In this document: piece after piece, positions 43,521-45,018 of the stretch
Layout of the letters: each line of letters starts with the position of its first letter
Position numbering within the stretch: the first letter of the stretch is position 1
Source: an uncultured Alphaproteobacteria bacterium
Lineage (GTDB): Bacteria > Pseudomonadota > Alphaproteobacteria > Rhodobacterales > Rhodobacteraceae
Direction: 5' to 3'
NCBI GenBank assembly: GCA_902556405.1
Contig: CACDWF010000012.1
Coordinates: 1 to 45,018, forward strand
DNA length: 45,018 nt
The notes under the pieces: generated by a model
The model's input: only the letters and a program-made list of their open reading frames with translations
Told to the model about the DNA's origin: nothing
The model's database searches: none
Program-made: the position numbers and the translations under genes

Positions 43521-45018
43521 TTACATCAATCCTAAAGAACTGAGCTCATTTACAAGCTCATCTATAAAACCTTTATTTTTTAACATACTTAACTCCCCTC
43601 TTATCCTCTTAGCACTTTTTCCTTTTCCATCTTCACTTTTTTGTATCTCAAACAATTCCTTTGCTTTTTTTTCATTACCCCTTTTCTTATTTATAAAGGC
43701 GGAAAGAAGATACATTGTTTGTGAAAACCCTCCAAAAGCATGCTCTTTCCGCAACTCAGCTTCAAAAAATTTCAACGCTTTATCAAAGTCACCATTTTCT
43801 ACGAGCGCATAGCTATATAGATTTCTTGCCCAGGAAGAAAAATGTGGTGCATTATTTAACACGTATTCATAGTTCGCAATGGCTGACTCTAGATCTCCAC
43901 AGTTTTGTGCTCCAGCAGCGCCCAAAGCCGTATCAAATATTGTTACTGAATGCTGAAAGATTTTCTCAACTTTTTTGCAGGCCTCATTATGGTTTCCCAT
44001 CATCAACTCAAGTGAAAGTTCCAGTGATAGTGCAGGAGCATGAGCCGGACGAATTGACAACACCTCTTTAGCAAGCTTTAAACCTCGTTGAATATCCTCT
44101 TTGGGGCTATCCGAAATCCTCAAAACTATTTTTTGCCAATGAACCCATCCTAAGCTATTCATAAACCTGTAATTCTGAGGCTCTTTTTCTAGCGCTTTTT
44201 TCCAGAGATTTTCTGCCTCTTTATTTGATACACGTGTGTTTTTGGTAAAAAGCGATTGTGCTTTAATGTGCATCTTATATAGGTCAGGATCATTAGAAGC
44301 TAATTCAGGACGTGCATATTTTGATGTTATTCGTGTAGCTTGAAGGATAGAAAGAGCAATTTCATCCTGAAGATCAAATATGTCTTTTGTTTCATCGAAA
44401 TCGTATATGTTAGAGAAAAGTATGCTTTCTTTACTCAAATCTGTCATTTCAACAGATACTCTAATTTTATTTCCTGCACCCTGTACATTACCCCTTAGGA
44501 TAAAGTCAAAGCCATATTTTTCACGAATTTGTGTATTTTCATACTTATTTTTAGCTATGAATTTTGTGGTGCTAGAAGGAAGAACTTTGACACTATCGGT
44601 ACTATTTAAAACTGACCGAATGCTTGTTGTAATTCCATTCCCTAGGAAGCCATTATCCTCATCTTTAGTTAAATTCTCAAAATTCATAACCAAAATAGAC
44701 GGCTTATCGCCTGAAGCTATGGGTTTTAAATCATTCGAAGTATTTTGAAAAATTGTAAAATAAAGAACACCTACCACTACAACCAAAGCAGCCGCAACAG
44801 CACCAATTATAGGTATCATTGAGCTAGACTTTGTTTTTAATGTTCTTTTTTGTGATGGATCAAGAAGAATGTCAAAAGCATGAAACTCATTTTGCTTTAC
44901 CTTTTGTACGCCTAGATCATTAAAGGTCATCTTGGTCTTAGGAACAACGAGGTCATAGACACTTTTGGATATGGAGATACCATTCGGTTGAGCTAGTGCT
45001 TCTAATCGGGCTGCAATA
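43521..45018 (-). CDS. Class III cyclase with TolB-like and TPR region, N-terminus outside window
   Basis: The frame is open through the window edge: codons upstream of the ATG at 44930 read IAARLEALAQPNGISISKSVYDLV, the end of a class III cyclase catalytic domain, so this ATG is internal. After it come FNDLGVQKVKQNEFHAFDI, one transmembrane helix (IIGAVAAALVVVVGVLYFTIF), a TolB/FlgO-like nucleotide-free domain (ILVMNFENLTKDEDNGFLGNGI) and TPR-like helical repeats to the C-terminus. This is the common adenylate cyclase-TPR architecture of alphaproteobacteria. The membrane helix places the TPR part across the inner membrane. Confidence 0.85.
   Translation of the reverse strand, partial: IAARLEALAQPNGISISKSVYDLVVPKTKMTFNDLGVQKVKQNEFHAFDILLDPSQKRTLKTKSSSMIPIIGAVAAALVVVVGVLYFTIFQNTSNDLKPIASGDKPSILVMNFENLTKDEDNGFLGNGITTSIRSVLNSTDSVKVLPSSTTKFIAKNKYENTQIREKYGFDFILRGNVQGAGNKIRVSVEMTDLSKESILFSNIYDFDETKDIFDLQDEIALSILQATRITSKYARPELASNDPDLYKMHIKAQSLFTKNTRVSNKEAENLWKKALEKEPQNYRFMNSLGWVHWQKIVLRISDSPKEDIQRGLKLAKEVLSIRPAHAPALSLELSLELMMGNHNEACKKVEKIFQHSVTIFDTALGAAGAQNCGDLESAIANYEYVLNNAPHFSSWARNLYSYALVENGDFDKALKFFEAELRKEHAFGGFSQTMYLLSAFINKKRGNEKKAKELFEIQKSEDGKGKSAKRIRGELSMLKNKGFIDELVNELSSLGLM

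Noticed and set aside
1..45018. Mobile elements, CRISPR arrays or toxin-antitoxin pairs
   Set aside because: No transposase, integrase, regular direct repeats or typical small toxin pairs were seen; the gene content is ordinary metabolic chromosome.

Overview
The window is AT-rich, densely packed bacterial chromosome with short intergenic gaps, many 4-nt start/stop overlaps and frequent strand switches. No rRNA, tRNA, CRISPR array, insertion sequence or phage gene was seen. The gene families fit a marine, low-GC alphaproteobacterium with a streamlined heterotroph's catabolism: a GlnT-type glutamine synthetase, a CyaC-like haem/ferredoxin adenylate cyclase, an Anbu/ATP-grasp/alpha-E/transglutaminase operon and a bacterial saccharopine pathway. 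That taxonomic placement is inference, not proven by a marker gene.

Layout. 1-5.7 kb: the end-truncated DNA repair gene nth (-), a methyltransferase, an IlvD-family dehydratase (+) meeting threonine synthase (-), and a class III cyclase coupled to a small zinc-ribbon gene. 5.9-7.3 kb: a RidA + DpkA-like imine-handling pair. 7.3-10.6 kb (-): GST, carboxymuconolactone-decarboxylase-like protein, methyltransferase and GlnT. 10.6-14.8 kb (+): a homoserine-dehydrogenase-like oxidoreductase, two SDRs and an MFS transporter, probably one uncharacterised catabolic unit. 14.8-19.1 kb (-): an M24 peptidase, a DAO-type FAD oxidase and a membrane-bound redox-type adenylate cyclase. 19.2-29.1 kb (+): a class III CoA-transferase translationally coupled to saccharopine dehydrogenase (LYS1-like), then a LYS9-like gene (lysine catabolism), followed by small proteins, a DUF2652 cyclase homologue, an AbgB-like M20 amidohydrolase, a GST, an AEC permease and pirin. 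29.1-34.5 kb (-): a complete LivKHMGF-type ABC transporter with an alpha/beta hydrolase. 34.6-38.5 kb (-): the four-gene Anbu operon. 38.7-39.8 kb (-): a close mandelate racemase homologue with one catalytic lysine replaced by arginine. 39.9-43.3 kb (+): a secreted YHYH protein, a desaturase, an ABM-like protein and an SDR. 43.5-45.0 kb (-): the C-terminal part of a cyclase-TPR protein that runs off the window.

The main themes are amino-acid and amine breakdown (lysine, imines, acyl-glutamates, amino oxidase, Liv transport) and an unusual density of class III nucleotide cyclase-fold proteins: four in 45 kb, each with a different architecture. The strongest candidates for further attention are the redox-sensing cyclase at 17392-19125, the cyclase/zinc-ribbon pair at 4577-5735, the Anbu operon, and several enzymes with natural substitutions at catalytic positions. 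Short promoter and hairpin calls were made by eye and are tentative.
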